DNA of 64,000 nt from Dermanyssus gallinae (lineage: Eukaryota; Arthropoda; Arachnida; Mesostigmata; Dermanyssidae). Below, one piece after another: positions 61,423 to 64,000 of this stretch. Where the stretch lies: the NCBI GenBank assembly GCA_003439945.1, contig QVRM01005270.1, positions 46,001-110,000 on the forward strand, in the 5' to 3' direction. The position numbers and the translations under genes are program-made. Each line of letters starts with the position of its first letter. Within the stretch, counting starts at the first letter, position 1. A model generated the notes under the pieces. The model had not been told where the DNA came from, ran no database searches, and worked only from the letters and a program-made list of their open reading frames with translations.

Positions 61423-62660
61423 GTACACCTGTCTTGCTCGATTTGCTCTAGCGAAAGACGGGGTCAGGATTTCAAATGCGTAGACCTCTATCGGCGGTTT
61501 AACGCGGCGTACCAGCAATCGTACTAAACGCAGTATTAATTAGTGTGTTTGAAACACTTGCAACCAAGAAAAACAGCTTAAAATGACACCATCCAATAAG
61601 AATATGATTGTTATGAGTAGTGCACCTAGGTGCATCTATATAAAGTGGATTTGCTGACATACTATTTTTACATCGGACTGAAAGCTCTCAGCACGTATCC
61701 GCTATATTTGACTCTCCTCGATATAGCCGCGTAGGCCATTGCTTCAAGATTTGTCGGTGGTATAGTAGCATAATCCACTTGTTCAGAGCGTTGCGTGGTA
61801 GAAGACTACTATATGCCATGATTTCGTCCTTACTTTTTTCATCCATTTCATTCATCTCTATGCATGCAAACAATTCTTACTTTTTTAGCTACCTTTTGCG
61901 TGCTGCTGTATACTGGACAATAGCAGTGGAATGTAACAGCAGGGCAATGCTCAACTCGATTTAACAATCAGGAAAGAAACGTTTCCACTCGAGTAGGATT
62001 TCTTGATCCTACGCCGCATAGTAACCGCCGCCTCAGTTCTTAAGAATCGACCGTTAGCTGTCCAGGCCGCTACTGCTACACGTGACAAAGAGGGTTGTGT
62101 TGTTTCATAAAACGGTAGATGTAAAAAAATAATAAAAAATAAAATATATATATATATATGGATGCTTTTCTGTCGGTCTATCTGCCCTCGGTTAGGTCGG
62201 ATAGCAGCAGTAGCAACAATAACTGGCAACGTGTTCGTTCAACTACAGCGCCCGCCGCCGGCAATTGTTGTTGGGGACGCAGCGGCCCGAAACGGCACCA
62301 CCGACTCATCAGCGTATCCGCAACAACCGACGAGTCAACTGCATCAAAGATGGCGGACATGTTGTTGTCATTTGTTGCTGTGGTTGTTGTTGTTGTGCAT
62401 GACATGCCACTCATCGCCTGCTCGTTGGTTGGAGTAGCAGCCACAATAGCAGAATGTATTGCGATCTGTCACCACGATCCATATTGTCGTGTCCATATTT
62501 AGATACATACAGCATAGGCAAGAGAATAATGATGGTGGTGATGATGACGATGATGACAATCGTAATGGCGGCGATGACGATGATGATAATGATGCATATC
62601 TGCACCGCGTGCCGCTTGACATCTTCTCATCAACAGACGTCCTTTTAAGACGAGTACGTG

Positions 62661-62750
<90 letters not shown>

Positions 62751-62874
62751 GTCGACGGGATGTAAAGAAAAATATGGTTGGCAACTTTGGCACCAGGACA
62801 GTCGTGAACAGTCGTGTGTTTGATATCGGCATTTGCCCATTTTGCAGGCAATATGTTCGATGATTTTCAGAGCT

Positions 62875-62911
<37 letters not shown>

Positions 62912-64000
62912 GAGGTATATTGCTCCTTTCTGTTGTTCATTGCTTATTACGTGCGTGTATTGAATATGGTGCTTGTCGATGTTTTCCGCAAGGGGGTCAT
63001 TCTCAAATTGCTTATGTTTCACCAGAGGTGGGATCTTTAGAAGAGGCACGTCTTTATTAAAGAACCAAATAAACTTGGGCGACCAAAAATTTGTTACTGC
63101 ACTACCGGATTTGCATCATATATATATATATATGTATATATATGCATATATATAGTGCGAACGTAGAAGACCATCATACAAATGTTACCCCCCCCCCCCC
63201 CCCGCTACGTGAACATAAGCTCAAATTAGAGAAGAGCGTTAGAAGAACAAATGCGCTTGCGATCATTCCGGATGGCTCGGTCGTTACGTGGGTCGAACGC
63301 ATCGACCGACCGCGATGTGGACGTGGCGCACAATATGCACACATCCAGCTGCTGAGTATTCCAACGATCGATCAGCGCGATCTTCTGCGGCCGGCAGACG
63401 ACAAGGCGTTTATGCAGCTTTTTTCATCAACTTTCTTATGTTTGGTTTCCGTCGCTTGGCCTTTGGTTTGACTGCTTTGTGAAAGCTTCACCTGAAGTCG
63501 ACGAACAGAAATCGACGTGAAATGTCCGTTCCTCCAAGGTCATCACCACCCCGCTGCAGAGGCTCATCAGCAATGACTGACAACTCATGACAGCACCTGT
63601 GTTCTCAGCAAACGGACATCCACTGCAGTCCATTTGCTGACTGATGCGCTGAAAAGAAACTTCGAAACAGGCGAAAACTTTGAAGTGTCGTTGACCAGTT
63701 TTCTTTTTATCTCTACTACTACTACTACTACTACTACTACTTGTACTACGAAAGTCGGGGAGAATCATTATAGCTGAGTAAAGCTGAATACTGCGATAGT
63801 GGGCGTTATGCATAACAACAGAGAAACGAGGCTGAAAACTCAACTTCAAATCTCGAGTTTTACGCCATTGCCCGCTGAACAATAACGACACTTCAGCCGT
63901 TGCTCATACGCACACCAGGGAGAGTCCGAGTTGGTCGGAAATTACTAGCCAAATGTTAGTTTGGAAAATGTAAGAAAACATATTTTGTACATATGCCTGC
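61149..64000. other. No gene recognised; simple repeats to the window end
   Basis: It holds TA arrays at 61396-61420, 62141-62158, 62663-62740, 62877-62908 and 63118-63154. Also present are a TTG tract at 62361-62397, GAT-rich sequence at 62528-62596, a C run at 63188-63203 and an ACT run at 63714-63741. A 126-codon frame at 63091-63471 contains IIPDGSVVTWVERI, which I could not link to a family. Nothing is called with confidence. Confidence 0.45.

Noticed and set aside
63091..63471. Frame containing IIPDGSVVTW, considered as an RCC1-like or beta-propeller exon
   Set aside because: There is only one short resemblance, with no repeats, no splice partners and a TA-derived N-terminus.

Overview
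This window is eukaryotic nuclear DNA, most likely from an arthropod. The case for that is spliced genes with GT/AG introns, mariner and other Tc1/mariner-superfamily transposons, several clades of decayed non-LTR retrotransposons (LINEs), a tRNA-headed SINE, and very many (TA)n arrays. The SINE tail and overall style recall ticks and mites, but that is an impression and I cannot prove the species.

Two host genes can be supported, both in the left quarter. At 1264-2291 (+) are the last two exons of a cyclophilin (peptidyl-prolyl isomerase); its 5' exons lie outside the window. At 6408-15283 (-) is a complete nine-exon gene for PDHX, the E3-binding protein (component X) of the mitochondrial pyruvate dehydrogenase complex. 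All eight splice junctions agree in phase and give a 560-residue protein with a transit peptide, one lipoyl domain, an E3-binding domain and an inner-core domain that lacks the catalytic histidine. The two genes converge tail to tail.

The rest of the left 38 kb is a graveyard of mobile elements. There is a mariner relic split by a LINE tail (1-910), a Tc1/mariner-superfamily relic (4293-4806), and an internally deleted mariner with both inverted repeats inside PDHX intron 8 (6718-7232). A LINE reverse transcriptase (RT) relic lies in PDHX intron 5 (9690-10560). Further right are a nested pile of LINE relics at 16.1-25.5 kb, a LINE fragment at 28.5-29.9 kb, a mariner 3' end at 30.2-30.6 kb and an RT relic at 36.2-37.5 kb. 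The standout is a nearly full-length LINE at about 30.9-36.2 kb (+). Its gag-like ORF1 has three zinc knuckles and its ORF2 has endonuclease and RT domains; each ORF seems to be broken by a single frameshift. A 5'-truncated sister copy lies at 21741-22108 (-).

From 37.5 kb to the end I recognise no protein-coding gene. This part is rich in CAA/GTT, CAG/CTG, GAT and TA microsatellites and holds two SINE copies and one LINE 3' fragment. It could be intergenic, regulatory or intronic sequence of a gene whose exons lie elsewhere. Several near-perfect palindromes, most with a (TA)n core, are scattered through the window and are the least explained structural feature.
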